DNA of 64,000 nucleotides from Norana najaformis (Eukaryota; Annelida; Clitellata; Crassiclitellata; Hormogastridae). Positions within the stretch are counted from its first letter, which is position 1. Each line of letters opens with the position of its first letter. The stretch is taken from positions 15,667,393 through 15,731,392 of the forward strand of contig OZ029916.1 of the NCBI GenBank assembly GCA_964023275.1, written 5' to 3'. Shown here piece after piece: positions 1-63,443 of this stretch. The translations under genes and the position numbers were made by a program. The notes under the pieces are model-generated. The model was given only the letters and a program-made list of their open reading frames with translations, did no database searches and was not told the origin of the DNA.

Positions 1-51
1 TTACTCCCTTGGAGAACCATTATTTGGCAAATCTGAGAAACACAGTCGTCC

Positions 52-51597
<51,546 letters not shown>

Positions 51598-53120
51598 ACT
51601 GCAGATTGTAGATCAAGCCGTTTAAGGGATTGGCTGTGTGCCAACTGCTTGTAAGCAGTGACCATAGCCACAAGACATCACTGGCTGTTAAATATTGCAT
51701 GGCATTTTGCCTTCTGGATAACTTGTGAGAAGCCAAATGCAAATCAGGCAGTTAACTCGATATTGTTATACGCATGAGGGAAAACTTCACGACTGACAGT
51801 CTGCTGTCTCCAGTAATCTTCCTTCTGCATAACATATGGAGTCCAATGTCATGATTGCCAATTTTATTTGGTGTTTACTAAGCAACAGCTTCTGAGTTAC
51901 TTGCTTAAGGTGTATTGATGGCATTTTTTCTTAAAACATTTTTTGGGATTTTACACTAAAGTCCATGAAGTGACTAATCATTAATAATATTTACAGTTTG
52001 GATGTTATTTCAACATTATTTTTACCATTAGCTCTTCTTTACAAAAAAATGTGTTAAGAAGAGGAAAAAGGACATTGCTTTTTAGCTGTGGACATTTTCA
52101 CAGGCCATTTACAAAACTACAGTGTGTGCTCAAGGTTCTGGGTCCATCTACCTAGAAGAATGGTTGTCCTCAGGACATGGATCTGACACTGGCAAGGAAC
52201 ACTGCAAGCGCTTTTTATGAACGCGTGAAGACTTCTCTTTCCCCAAGGCTCAGTTGTAAAATGTCTTGAATGAAAGTATGAAAAACAACTGGTAATTGAT
52301 ATCCGCTTACTACAGTCGAATGGCTTGTCTTAGGCCACATGATTTATATACATTATAGTTTTACATACACAATATATCTATATATGTATGTATTTATGTA
52401 TGTATGTTTGTATGTATATATACGAGTCTGTGCTGCAATATTTTCTTTTTGACTGTTATATGAATATCACACTTTATTACTAGAGCCAATATATTAAATG
52501 TATATACTTTGCCAGTGCTTTGTAAGCAAAGCAAAAACATTAGGCAATGGTGTGCTAGGAATGACCCATCGTCTGATACTCCTGGTTTAGGGCAATGTAA
52601 ATTAATAGCATTTATTTAACTTATCTACATATTTTTCTTCACAGTTCTCTTTATTTCTTTCTTATTGAGACATGTTACAGATTCCAGTGGGATTTTCTGC
52701 ACTTTTCTTGAGGACAGTATTATTTATAAAATCTAGCATCAGTAAAGTTTTGCTGTGTGTTATTACAATGTATTTTATTAAGCAGTGCAAAATTGTGTTA
52801 CTGCAAAACTTGGGCGTCTGTTTTGTTGAAAATTACTAAAGCATATGTATTAGACCAAGCCAAAGATGAAAACATCAGAGAAATGTAATGTAAATGTTGT
52901 AATTTCTCAGTTCAACACATAAACTGTGTAACTGAAATCAATAACCAGGGCTTCACCAAATTTAGTAATAGTGGAGTCGATCAGCAATTTAGAAGACAAA
53001 AGGCTTAGAGAGTGATTCTACAAACAAATTGAGCAATGTTGTGGTTAATAATGTAAAGAACTATGAGGCATGCCAGGGAACTTAAAAGCACTATATAAAT
53101 GTCTTGAACTCTTGATACGC
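51598..53120 (+). other. PDE4: PDE4 3' untranslated region (probable extent)
   Basis: This stretch after the stop codon is AT-rich and has no coding match. No AATAAA was seen. An ATTAAA at 52493-52498 followed by GT-rich sequence is a possible weak poly(A) signal. TGTA/TATG repeats lie at 52375-52425. The true 3' end is not determined. Confidence 0.45.
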
Positions 53121-54969
53121 AAATACATGCATACACATTAGGGTGTAGGGTGGTAAATGATGGTCTCAGGGAAATCGTCGCAGCCAGCTTTGAATTTGGA
53201 AAAGTTTGATGAGCTTGATATCCTGCTTTGTGTACATTTCCAAATATCCAAATTTATGTAATCTCAAGCTTTTGGAAATGATCAACAAGACTAAAAACTC
53301 CCTTTTCACATACCCTGGTAAATGATTTTTGTGGTAAATGAAATGACAGATTTTCAAATATCAGGGTCTACTTTGTAAGCTGATAAGGAAGCAAAGTTTG
53401 AGCTTAGGCACAACACAGATTTTTTTTCATGTTAACACTTGTTTTAATTTGCCACCATGTAAATGTAGTCTTGTAATCCTATGTAATTCTATTCTAATGT
53501 ATTTCTAGTCTGAAAAGTTTAATCTAACTTAACTGAGATCTGATTTTAATCAGTCTTAGAGCTCTGAACAAGTTCAGGGCTCGACCTTAAAGCGAGGGGC
53601 AGTGTAGAAATGTGTTGGCCTTTCACCTTTACACTGTCTGATATGCAATTCTTAATACATCATGTGAAATTGGTCATTTGTTCCACAGCATGTAAAAAGA
53701 TGTCAGAATGCTGTTGTCATGTTCATCATCTAACTCCAAACTGTTTTTTGAATACTTTCTGTAATAGAAGCGCATCTAAACCGAGCTAAACCACCGTAGC
53801 TTACTTTAGGGAGGGCTTCAGATTAGACGATGCATAGTCTGTAATTAATGTTCATCTGTGGCAATATGGCCCACTTTTTTCAGCTCTTTGAAGCTAGCCT
53901 ACACCCCTTTAGTTCTGTCTTGCGTCATAAGCCAAGCAACTCGTGGACAAACCCATTGATACACTGTCAACCAATGTACACGAGATGTTCATTTACAGCT
54001 GAAAGGCCATCAGCCGAATCAGGAAGAAATCTAGGGAGAACTGGGTGTCATATCATACCATATCTGTAGGTTGGAAATTGAAAAGATCTGATAATAATAG
54101 CCTGTGGTCACTCTTGTCATGTTTAACATATTAACATGTCAGCTGCATTTTGTGGGATGCTGGGGTTAGAGGCACAGTTTTAGTTTTCTCAGATTGTGAT
54201 CTCTTGTTGATGTTTTTACTCGAAACCCTGCTTGTGCTTTCAACTGTGATAATGGTGCACGTGTTACGCTGACGTCCTACGAAATATCGCAACTGTTGCT
54301 AGTCTAGAATTTGCATTGATATAACTGATCTTAATACTTGTGTGTGTGTGTGTGTGTGTGTTTACTGTATACATATTATACTCATAACATTACAACAGTC
54401 AGCAACTGGCTTCTATTTTACTAAATTTCTTTATTATTTGCACAACTGTTTGGCATGAACCATCATTGTAAATCTTCTCAGATATACTGGTATGGTTACT
54501 ATGGTAGGCCTACCTGTGTTTAACAGTAGCAATCCATATATAAATGGAATTATATGTTTCTAAATGTTTACATACATATATACAGTACTAGGCAGTACAG
54601 TAAGTACACATATTATGTCTATTACATATACATACAGAGAACATATATACAAGCATATAACTATATATATATATATATGTATATATATATACATATTACA
54701 TATTCCAGTATGTTTATATCAGTGTTTATATCAAAGCTGCACTGTGAGGTTTTCAGATGCAATTGGGCAAATTGACCAGGTACATTTAATATAATTGAAC
54801 CATATCGTGCAAGGGTCTCTTAAAGTGACATAGCTCAAAACCACTGGGAGTATTTTGTTGGTCTAGCGCTAAGTTTGCCCATGCCAAACGCTAAGATGGC
54901 TATTTACAATCTTTTTGGAGCATTTCCAACCTTCTTGACTGCATGTAAACTGAGCATTATACATACACA
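53121..54969. other. Intergenic sequence
   Basis: Contains a (TG)n run (54340-54362) and TA/TACA repeats (54570-54705). No gene was recognised. Confidence 0.5.
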
Positions 54970-56935
54970 GGATCAGTTGACATGTTTTAATCAAGACGGA
55001 GTTATTTTTAAAAACATGTTATATAAATGGTCAGGTACATACATACAAGGTAACAAGGTCAGAAAAGAAGGCCTGGTTGAAGGAACAGTTCAAATCTTGC
55101 GAGCAGTATGCAGGAAAAAACAAATGCAAAGAATCATATAAAGTCATCAAACAGATCAACTGGGAATGGAATCCACGGCAATCTATGGTTAAAGACAAGA
55201 TGGGCAACACTATGAAGAGCAAGGAAGAAATAAGGAATCAATGGACAGAATGTTGCAGGGAATTATACCACGATGAGGGGACAGATGGCACAGTGATTAG
55301 AAAGCTGGAAGATATCTCAGCACCAACACAAGAGGATGAAGAGAATGATGTTCTTCTGAAAGAAGTTGAAGTGGCTATAAGTAAACTAAAAGAAACATAG
55401 CACCAGGTACGAATGACATCACTGGGGAGGCCACAAAGGCAAGGAGAACTATTGGCTAAAGAGATCCACTTTAGGCCTATGTACGGTCAAGCTGGCATGA
55501 AGGGAGAAATTCAGAATAGTCGACACGCTTCATCATAATAACTATACCAAAAAGGTGATCTGACGGAGTGTGGTAATTACAGAACAATAGCAATGATAAA
55601 CCACATGTGCAAAGTGCTGATGACGGTTCTATTAGAATGCCTCAAACCACAAGTCAAGGCACACTTGGCAGAACAGGCAGGATTCAGGAGAGACCATAAT
55701 ATATAATCTTGAGGCTAACAGCAGAAAAAGTGAAAAGGAAGGGTAAACTTATCTACAACTGCTTCATAGACTTCCAGAAAGCTTTGACTCCATCAAACAC
55801 GATGTTACACAAGCAGTGCTGAAATCATCTGGAGTTGGAAGTCGGCTGTTGCAAGTGATCCAAAGTGTACATGTATATGATAATGCAAAGTCAACAGTCC
55901 GAGGGGGCAAGGAGCTTGGAGACTGGTTCAAAACTACAACAGGCACAAGTAAGTAAGTTTATTCTTTATTAACCAATAGCTAATCGCACATCGGTTTACA
56001 AGTATTTAAGAACACAAGAAAACTTAATATGCATACAAGACAAAGAGATCCAGTCTCCCCAATATTCGTCACATACTTAGAGAGAGGAATGGACAGTATA
56101 AAGAAGAAAATGCAACACGAGTCACAGTCCACGGAATCAAAATCAACAACTTAAGATTTGCGGATGATGCAGACCTGATTGCTGAACAAAGATAAATCAT
56201 TCAGAAAAAACTGGAAAGTCTATACAAAGAAGCAAAGAATGCAGGATTAAAAATTAACTTCAGAAAGACAAAGTTAATGATATCTGGTGCTGAGGAGAAC
56301 AAGAACCCAGTGGAAGTAGGTGGTGAAAAGATCGAAAGTGGGGGCGAATTTGTTTATTTGGGAAGCCTGCTGACATGGGACAATGACTGTACCCAGGAGA
56401 TAAAGAAAAGAATAGCAAAAACAAGCAGAGCAATGGTGGGTTTCAAGAACATCTGGAGGGGCAGGGAGGTTAATGTGAACACCAAAGTGAAAATTATCAA
56501 AACACTTATCTTCAGTGTGTTGCTGTATGCAGGTGAAACTTGGATGCTGTATAGGCAGGACAAGGATAGATTACTGGCATTTGAGCTGAGGTGTTACAAA
56601 TGGATATTACACCTTACATGGCAGCAGAAGATAATAAACACTGAAGTGTGAAGACAAATGGGTTGCACAAGAAACATCATGCAGCAAGTAATGGAAAGGA
56701 AATTAAATCTCCCTGGACACATCTTCAGAATGGATAACACCAGGACGGCCAAAGAAGTGGTGTTTAGAATGATGGATGGCGAAGGGATCAGAGGTAGATC
56801 GAACAGAGAATGGCTGGATGATGTCAGAGACTGATTCTGTTGGCACAGAACAAGGAGCAGTGGAAATCTACAGTGAAACGTGTGATTGACACCAATGGGT
56901 GATGAGCCCATGGACAAAAAGAAGACATACTTACT
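54970..56935 (+). mobile_element. RTE-type LINE, 5'-truncated, carrying its 3' end
   Basis: Linker and start of the reverse transcriptase at 55077-55400 (WTECCRELYHDEGTDGT); then HLAEQAGFRR, FIDFQKAFDSIKHDV, RDPVSPIFVTYLERGM; the active site RFADDADLIAEQR near 56154; and an intact 124-codon end piece at 56277-56651 (GEFVYLGSLLTWDNDCTQEI, LLYAGETWMLYRQDKDRLLA). Stops and shifts break the rest. A 90-bp piece is inserted at 55950-56039. Confidence 0.8.
55950..56039. mobile_element. 90-bp insertion in the RTE reverse transcriptase, flanked by ACAAG
   Basis: The RTE reading TTTGT...RQRDPVSP is broken by 90 bp with ACAAG on both sides (55945-55949, 56035-56039). The insert starts taagtaagtttattctttat and looks like the reversed 3' end of a small retroelement. 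Confidence 0.55.
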
Positions 56936-58295
56936 ATACATACTCGCATATGCCGAGAAATTTTGAACAATGTTGAAAGTCCAAATTGGGGGTCACTTTA
57001 TATCAGGGTCAAACCAATGTTGCAAGAGACATCCGCAGGTGATTGCACGACACGTGGGAGGACGTCAGCATGCCCAATGGATAGTTATTTCAGCACAAGC
57101 TGTACCTTCAAGAGCAACTTCTGTCAGACGGTAGAGAGGGACCCCTTATACATGACGATAATAAACCGGTAATTATAACAGTCCCTTTGCTCCATTCAGC
57201 TGTATCAAAGTACCCCTCTTCCTACAACACCTGAAATTATGGTACCTTCCCTCCATCTGGCAGTATGAAAGCAACACACCCTTCACAGTCAGCACTGCAA
57301 GATCAACAGGTCTTAGTCCTCTGTCATCAAGGAAGGCCGGATAATGCCTGGTGAGAATAAATGACAACAGGGGCAAGGACTGTGTGGATCATTTACTTAT
57401 ACATACGTTTCATTTTCAAGGTCGAAAAATTAAGTGGTCAACTTACATGTGTGGTCGCTTTGTATGTGAGTACATGTATCTGGATATTGACCTGATTCAG
57501 GTGTGCCATCAGTTGATGCCTTGTGCATTAGACACTGGCACAACAGAAGTTATTAATTAATTAATTAATTACATTGCTGTTGGGGTAAGTCAATGTCCAG
57601 AATAGTCAGGTTCAATTTACTGCAAGTGAAAAGCAGTTAAACATCTAGAATCTCTCAAGTATAGTTAAACATTTTCTAATTATTCACATGAAGATAACAA
57701 ATCAAATAATTGTCATTTTCAGTTAGCAAATTTTTTCTATTATACCTAACTGCCTGAAATGTTTAGCAGTTGCCAATAATGTTCTGTTTCTACTCTGTGG
57801 CTAACATAGCAGAATTTTCTCTGGTAATCTTCAAGAACATCTCAGCTGGTTATAATATTAGTCCATCTATTCTTATTAAGAGTTAACAACATTAATCCCT
57901 GTATGAGGCATGCTAAACAAATGATGCTGCTATAGCCTTTAAATTTTAATATTTTTATGTTAATAGATTTTCAAGAGAAAAAACTTATACAATAGTTCAT
58001 TAACTTTGCAATATAGTTATTGTTTACAGTTACAGTTTTGGTTGCAGAGTCAAAACAAGTCATTCTCAAACTTTCTGCTGTGTTTTCTCAAAATGCAGGC
58101 ATGCTTTTCAACAAAGGGTATTTGCACTATCCAACTAAAACACATACCACATGGCTAAAGTCATAAAAGCACAACTATCATTATTTATCTGCAAACAGTA
58201 AGTAACAAGATGAGATGATTTTCAAATGACTGTTCAGGTTCAATTGTTTACTTAATGAACTTGACCATTAGTTTATGTGTGGGGTACATCACATT
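56936..58295. other. Intergenic sequence between the two convergent genes
   Basis: A LINE tail of family C type lies at 57400-57575 ('gtgccatcagttgatgcctt', then a TTAA tail). The 3' UTR of TXNL1 must lie here, but no clear poly(A) signal was found. Confidence 0.45.
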
Positions 58296-58345
58296 CTAGT
58301 GGTTAGCATGTTGGACTGTCACACCACACATCAACTCACCAGGAC
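58280..58345 (+). mobile_element. tRNA-like SINE head
   Basis: The + strand reads 'ctagtggttagcatgttgga' followed by ctgtcac, very like the D-loop and anticodon region of tRNA-Asp or tRNA-Glu. It overlaps the 3' end of the candidate last TXNL1 exon on the other strand. Confidence 0.45.
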
Positions 58346-58405
58346 AGGCACATCTTTCAAGATATTTGAGGATTTCTCCTCTTCCAGCACCTCTAGCAAA
58401 CTTGG
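58296..58405 (-). CDS. TXNL1: TXNL1 last coding exon (candidate)
   Basis: Acceptor attttatag in the right phase (G|CC makes Ala). It reads AKFARGAGRGE, which aligns with the DFKRVxGKxGE end of TXNL1, and then runs on for 24 more codons to a TAG. The last 15 codons come from sequence that looks like a tRNA-derived SINE on the other strand. A strong donor (CCTG|gtgagt) just before that stretch suggests either that the exon splices onward or that a SINE supplied a new stop. Confidence 0.5.
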
Positions 58406-61400
58406 CTATAAAATAAGTACATTGACTGGACACACTGTCAGTGGGAAGGTCAGTTGGTAAGGATTCATGGGAAGATCTGCTTAATTCACATATACGCATA
58501 ATACTCTGATACTAAAGGTACGCTACTGATCAGTTAAGACGTGTGAAAAGTGGGCCTTTGTAAGTATTACAGTAATAAGGTTATTAGTAGTCTCAGGTCT
58601 CTTCTGATCTTGACCTGTCTTCTGCAAAATCTTATCTAACCTCTTCACCAATTTTTATTTTACCAAGTAAAATTCTGAGACAATGCCAGCTATAGAGACA
58701 ATTTTGAGGATACTGACAAATTCTAAAGTTTATACTATGCTGCAACTACTTTTAAATAATTACCCCAGCTAACAGTTTATTTTAATAATTAACATCAGTT
58801 AAATGGGTAAATGGGGTTATATTAATCGCTTTGTTTGTCAAGCAAAGACAGAAATTAACAGAAATTAATTAATTAAAAAACAGAAATTAGGAACTTATAT
58901 TCTCACCATATATTGTTGCTGGTGAACCAAAAAATGCCAGTTGGTCTATTTGAGTTTTCTTGGAACAGTCTTGGTTTTCAGTGACGTATATCTGAAAAGA
59001 AATTTCTTGGGAATGTAATCCTGAATTGTTTGCATAAAACCAGTAGAGGTCAGTCACTGTCTTTATGCAAAAAAAACATGACTTGCATAACATTCAACAG
59101 TCATAATAAAGTTTAACAAAAGTAAATAATCACAATAAGAGTTCTAGGTTACCAAGTGACAATCACAGAATTGCATGTAGATGAAATTTTAACAAAACAG
59201 TTATACAAAGCTACAATTTAACACAGTTTAACTTAATTTTTTACATCATCATAGTATAATAGTATAAGGTGTGATAAGAATGTAATATTTACTGGTTTTA
59301 CATTGAAATCTCAGTTTCTGAAGTAAACTTAGGACAAGGAAAAGAAAATTTAAACTTGTTGACTTTTTGTAGTATTTTTGAAAACTTGAAAATTTTTAGG
59401 TAGCCACAACTTAATGATTGCTAGAATAACATTGTAGTAAAAAGTGATTGATTGAATAACTGAGTAAGCAGCATGGTTCATTATGGCATATATTTCAGGT
59501 ATTTCAATTATTACAATGACTCTCAGATTCTGCTTTAGTGCCTGATTTTCAAAAATAATGAGACAACTTAGATAGTACTGTAACACAGCTGGAGCCAAAG
59601 ACGAGCATAGTAAAAGAATTAAGATATTTACTTGTCAAGTGAAATTTAGTAATTGAAAATTGAATGTTTTACTCCGCAATTTGAAGGCGTCGGGCGATGG
59701 TGACAGTTTAATAGCCAGTTACACAACAGCAAAGGAACTTTCCATTTTGTAGTAGAAGTTCTTGGGACCTGCAGTTGATATTTCAGCAAATCAATGGCAT
59801 GCTGCTGATCCACTTCTTGAATGATGAAAACCTGCAGAATACTCTGGTGCAGAGCCTTGTATGCCATCAGACATGGCTTGTAAGGAATCTGCTTTGGGAC
59901 ATGCAACCAGTGAAGGTTGTCACATAACAGAGCGGTGATGTGATCAGATATGATCTGTCCACAAACAAGACAGTAACAGAATTCAGCATAAACTGAATTC
60001 ACACCAGGAGACAGGAGTGGGCCCACCAGCAAGCCATTGCAGTATGCCGAGTTGACTGTGCACCGGTTTAACAGTGGCTGAAGCTTAAGAATGAGCCTGT
60101 GAATACATTTGATTCAATGCAGTCAGGAGAAAGAACCATGGTCAACTGGCTGTTCAAGTACATTCCAAGACTGCAAATGGTGTATGCTGAATTCCATTTT
60201 AATCCATTTATGAATGCAATTTTGAAGCTAAGCATTTCAGCCCTAACTTTAGATCGACTCATGAGTGAAGATGATTAAGAAATTATATTGCTCACTGTGA
60301 GGTTGGAAACATCCTGGAACTTAGAAGAGCAGAGCTGAACAGAAGTATTCTTGTCCAGATCTTCTAAAGTCAATCTGCAGGCAGTGAAATTAACATTATC
60401 CACAAAATACCAGTGATTCCAATTAACTATCTTCAACATTACCCAGTAATGCATAACTGTAACAAAACAGCTAGTAAGAAAAACTCCAGATGAAGTAAAA
60501 ATGTAATTTCAGTACTTGGTGTTGGTATTACTACAGCACTTCTGACATATCATTTCCACCTCGAGTGACCATCGACATATTATATATGGTGGTTATAAGT
60601 TATAACATCATGTCATTGGTTTTCATTATTTAATTTAAGTAAATATCCTAGCTATAACACGCATTGATATAACACGAATTCAGGTATAACAAGACATGGA
60701 TTCCAAATTTACTTATGCACACATTTGATCTTTGAAAAAAATCTCTTTTGGTGCACATAACTTTCTGCACTGACCTTTTTTCTCATTCACCGGTCAACAG
60801 TTGTGTAGCATACCACATTTGCTGCTATAAAATTTCAATGTCGTATTTTGTACAGTTTTTGCTGGTAGATAACTCTCCAAGGTATGTATGATATTTTTAT
60901 TCTACAATCATTGCTGTTTGCATAGTTGTATTGCCAAACAATTTATTTAATCCTCTAGGAGAGTTGCTAGACCTAAGCTGTAAGAGATGGACAAAGATAA
61001 AGTGAAAAATGTTCCAACAACGACTTTGGCTACAACTAGCTTAAAGATTGCTTTGAGATGGTTTGAAACACAAGATATCGAGTCCTTAAATATTATGCAG
61101 CTATAGCCTGTTGCATATTGCTAAGCCAAAGCAGCACAGCAGGGAGAAGCAAACTCAACTCACTGACCTTTTAACCTAAATGCAGACTAGACTAGTTCAT
61201 CTGCTAGAATTAAATATCCAAATACCACAAGAATTTCTTTATTGTGTATCATTTCTTTCAAACAAAAATTTGCTTTAAGGTGTTGAATATGTACTTTATT
61301 AATCTAAAATTAATCAGTGACATGTAAATTTATCTACGACATTTCATATGCACAGCTGGAAGTTCACGGTGCCTGAAAGCAGAAATCAAAGCAAAGAATA

Positions 61401-63443
61401 AAAAGCATTCAATCGAATTTATTTTAAAAGCGCTTCCATTCCAAAACACAATTTCGAATTAAACAGAATTTTCTGGCAGCCTTACAAGTTCAATTTTGCC
61501 CACGACAAACTTCTTGTGCACTCGTTTTTTATGACCATATACCATATACAGCTACACAGACGTGTTTATAGTTGTAAAATACCACTTCAGTTTAACACGG
61601 CCTCGCCATAATGCAATACTTGACATGGATCCCAAATCCCATGTTATAGGGAGGCTCCACTACATTAAAAAATCATTCATCCATATGCTAAACTCAATCA
61701 CTCACTCCAAAGTCTGACTTGACTCCATTTCCTCAGCATCTTGAAAATCACAAATTTTTGGTTGGTTGACAAAGAGCTTGACAGTTTTTGGTCCACAGTC
61801 TACAGAGACAAAATATGCTTCTCATTCAAAAATATTTTGTACACTGAGTTGACAAGTGGGTAGGCCTACACCATGCTACTGATGTTTCAGTATTGTCAGA
61901 CAAAGACATCAAATTTAAGTGGAGATAATCTGAAACACTGCATCTAGATTATCAGTAAGAACATATGTATTATGGATCAGATTACTGAACCTAAACTCCA
62001 ACGAGAGTCCTCAAGTTTATAGAACTTTCATCTCCAGAACAAAAGCAGTGCTTTCAGCTTCAGTAAATGAACAGATGCACTGTAAATTTCATTCGATTTA
62101 AACCCAAAAACTTATTGGTCAAAGCCCGACACTTTTCTAATCAGCCACTAGGCTCAGAATTCAAAGCACATATGCAGATGCAAATGCATTTTGAAGTCTG
62201 CCACCATGCCAGATTGGACCAAAATTAGCATTTTCTTTTCTGCTCATGAAGATTGTAAGTGGTACTGTAACCATTGGCAATCTGTCTGTTATGCAATTCT
62301 GGGTTCTTAGCTCACAGCAGTTCTAATATTCCCATGATGCTAGGGCTGCAAGTTTGCCATTCTATCAAGAATGTTTTAAAGTTTCTGTCATCTCTCAAAT
62401 GAAGTTCTTACCTGAGGGTCCATGTATCAGGAGTGACTGCACATTAACCAATTCCGTAAACGCTATTGTGATCATCAGCTGTTAAAATTATACACATACG
62501 TAATGTACCTATTACCAGTATGCTATGTTTATGCTGTTAAATGTATTATAACTCCTTGGAAAAGACAATTCATATGCTTACTTCGGCACGTATATCAATA
62601 TTTTGTGGTACTGGTATCTAATGCAGAAAACATCAATTGATTGCCTGAAAAATTTTACAGGTGTGATCAAATTTCAAAGCACCAACACAATAAGAGAGAA
62701 AAATCCATCATCCATTCAGAACATAATGATTTTCACATATTAAACTTCTCTCTCTTCTCTCTACCTCTGTGCTTGCCAATGAAGTTACCCACAGTGCCAA
62801 ACTGCTACACACAGTGCTGCCAATGTCAGCATTTAGCAGGAAACTACACATTACTCTGAAAACTGTTTTCCATCACTTTACCTTAGAACTGGACTCTGAC
62901 TCCAGGTAGCCACGTGTCGTGAGAGCATTTTCAAGAGCATGTTCCTGAGACTCATTCAGACATTCACACTTGCCCATGTCAATAAATGAAGCCAGGCTGA
63001 CCTGAAACAAAACAAACTACTGACAGAAATAATTTTTTAAATTCTTCAACTTCATTTTATTTTTGTTGACATACACGTATTTATTAAATAACCTATATGC
63101 ATTCAGATATTTACATCCCTTCTTTTCAGTGAATATCCTCAGCTGACCCTCAGCATAAAGAAATTCTTTCAAGTTTTTTGCTTAACTACTTCTTTCATCA
63201 TCATTTTCAGTAGTACAATTATTGCTAAAAACATAATCAGTAAATTACATGCTTATCAGTCACTGTTGCAAGATCATGTTTATCAGTCATTGTAGCAAGA
63301 TCTTCTTTGTTCTCCGAGTACCACTTCTCGATTTTATCTTCAAGCACCTGTACATCGCCTCCACAATAACCATCCAGTTTGACTAGATGGCGAATGAAGA
63401 AGAAAGATGGAAGGCATTTAACTTTGTGTGAAATTGCTGTATC
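58296..63443 (-). CDS. TXNL1: Thioredoxin-like protein 1, partial gene (C-terminal seven exons)
   Basis: TXNL1 (TRP32) is a cytosolic and nuclear thioredoxin whose C-terminal PITH domain docks on the 19S regulatory particle of the 26S proteasome. Seven exons (63249-63443, 62882-63001, 62412-62478, 61706-61799, 60296-60374, 58907-58991, 58296-58405) join in perfect phase to 750 nt, 249 codons plus stop, against about 289 residues for the human protein. The missing part is the N-terminal thioredoxin half. The gene is convergent with PDE4; the stop codons are about 6.7 kb apart. The last exon is the only doubtful part. Introns contain LINE and Tigger-like remnants. Confidence 0.9.
58907..58991 (-). 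CDS. TXNL1: TXNL1 exon: PITH domain, distal part
   Basis: Acceptor tttcttttcag, donor TATG|gtgaga, phase 0 to phase 1. It encodes IYVTENQDCSKKTQIDQLAF then FGSPATIY, matching the family's IFVQSNQGxxxTTxIxxxxFIGTP. This is the last beta-strand pair of the PITH jelly-roll. Confidence 0.88.
59646..60060 (-). mobile_element. LINE reverse-transcriptase C-terminal fragment
   Basis: The - strand frame 60032-59646 reads HITALLCDNLHWLHVPKQIP then YKPCLMAYKALHQ, a typical LINE ORF2 C-terminus. It sits in a TXNL1 intron in the same orientation as the gene. Confidence 0.6.
60296..60374 (-). CDS. TXNL1: TXNL1 exon: PITH domain, LTxxDL segment
   Basis: Acceptor cactgcctgcag, donor ACA|gtgagc, one base plus 26 codons. 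It encodes LTLEDLDKNTSVQLCSSKFQ and DVSNLT, matching LTxxDIxxxxxVxLRxVKFQNVNSVT. Its phases fit both neighbouring exons exactly. Confidence 0.88.
60640..61680 (+). mobile_element. Tigger/pogo-like DNA transposon remnant
   Basis: Both ends carry 'tataac'-rich sequence and the block acatggat(t/c)ccaaat (60694-60710, 61623-61638). The interior near 60988-61105 reads MDKDKVKNVPTTTLATTSLK then IALRWFETQDIESL, resembling the end of Tigger-type transposases. TXNL1 introns surround it. Confidence 0.4.
61706..61799 (-). CDS. TXNL1: TXNL1 exon: PITH domain, GPKxVKLFVN segment
   Basis: Acceptor tttgtctctgtag, donor TTGGA|gtgagt, phase 1 to phase 2. It encodes DCGPKTVKLFVNQPKICDF then QDAEEMESSQTLE, matching the family's GPKxVKIFINxPxxMDFxxAExxxxxQxLEL. 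Confidence 0.92.
62412..62478 (-). CDS. TXNL1: TXNL1 exon: PITH domain, LLIxxAF segment
   Basis: Acceptor aattttaacag, donor TCAG|gtaaga, phase 0 to phase 1. It encodes LMITIAFTELVNVQSLLIHG PS, the PITH strand equivalent to LLITVAFNQPVKLYSMKFQG. Confidence 0.9.
62882..63001 (-). CDS. TXNL1: TXNL1 exon: start of the PITH domain
   Basis: Acceptor tttcag, donor AAG|gtaaag, 40 codons in phase 0. It encodes VSLASFIDMGKCECLNESQE then HALENALTTRGYLESESSSK. The CECLNES motif is characteristic of TXNL1. The preceding exon ends with the linker between thioredoxin and PITH. Confidence 0.93.
63249..63443 (-). CDS. TXNL1: TXNL1 exon: C-terminal half of the thioredoxin fold
   Basis: Acceptor tttttcaacag, donor CAT|gtaatt, 65 codons in phase 0. 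It encodes KCLPSFFFIRHLVKLDGYCG and a helix VQVLEDKIEKWY. The Pro of CLPSFFF is the cis-proline opposite the active site. The exon ends in a 9-residue direct duplication (DLATMTDKH, DLATVTDKH) at 63249-63302. The CGPC motif must be in an exon beyond the window. Confidence 0.9.

Noticed and set aside
56277-56651. Stand-alone 124-residue gene
   Set aside because: It is the C-terminal piece of an RTE reverse transcriptase, continuous with degenerate RTE sequence on both sides.
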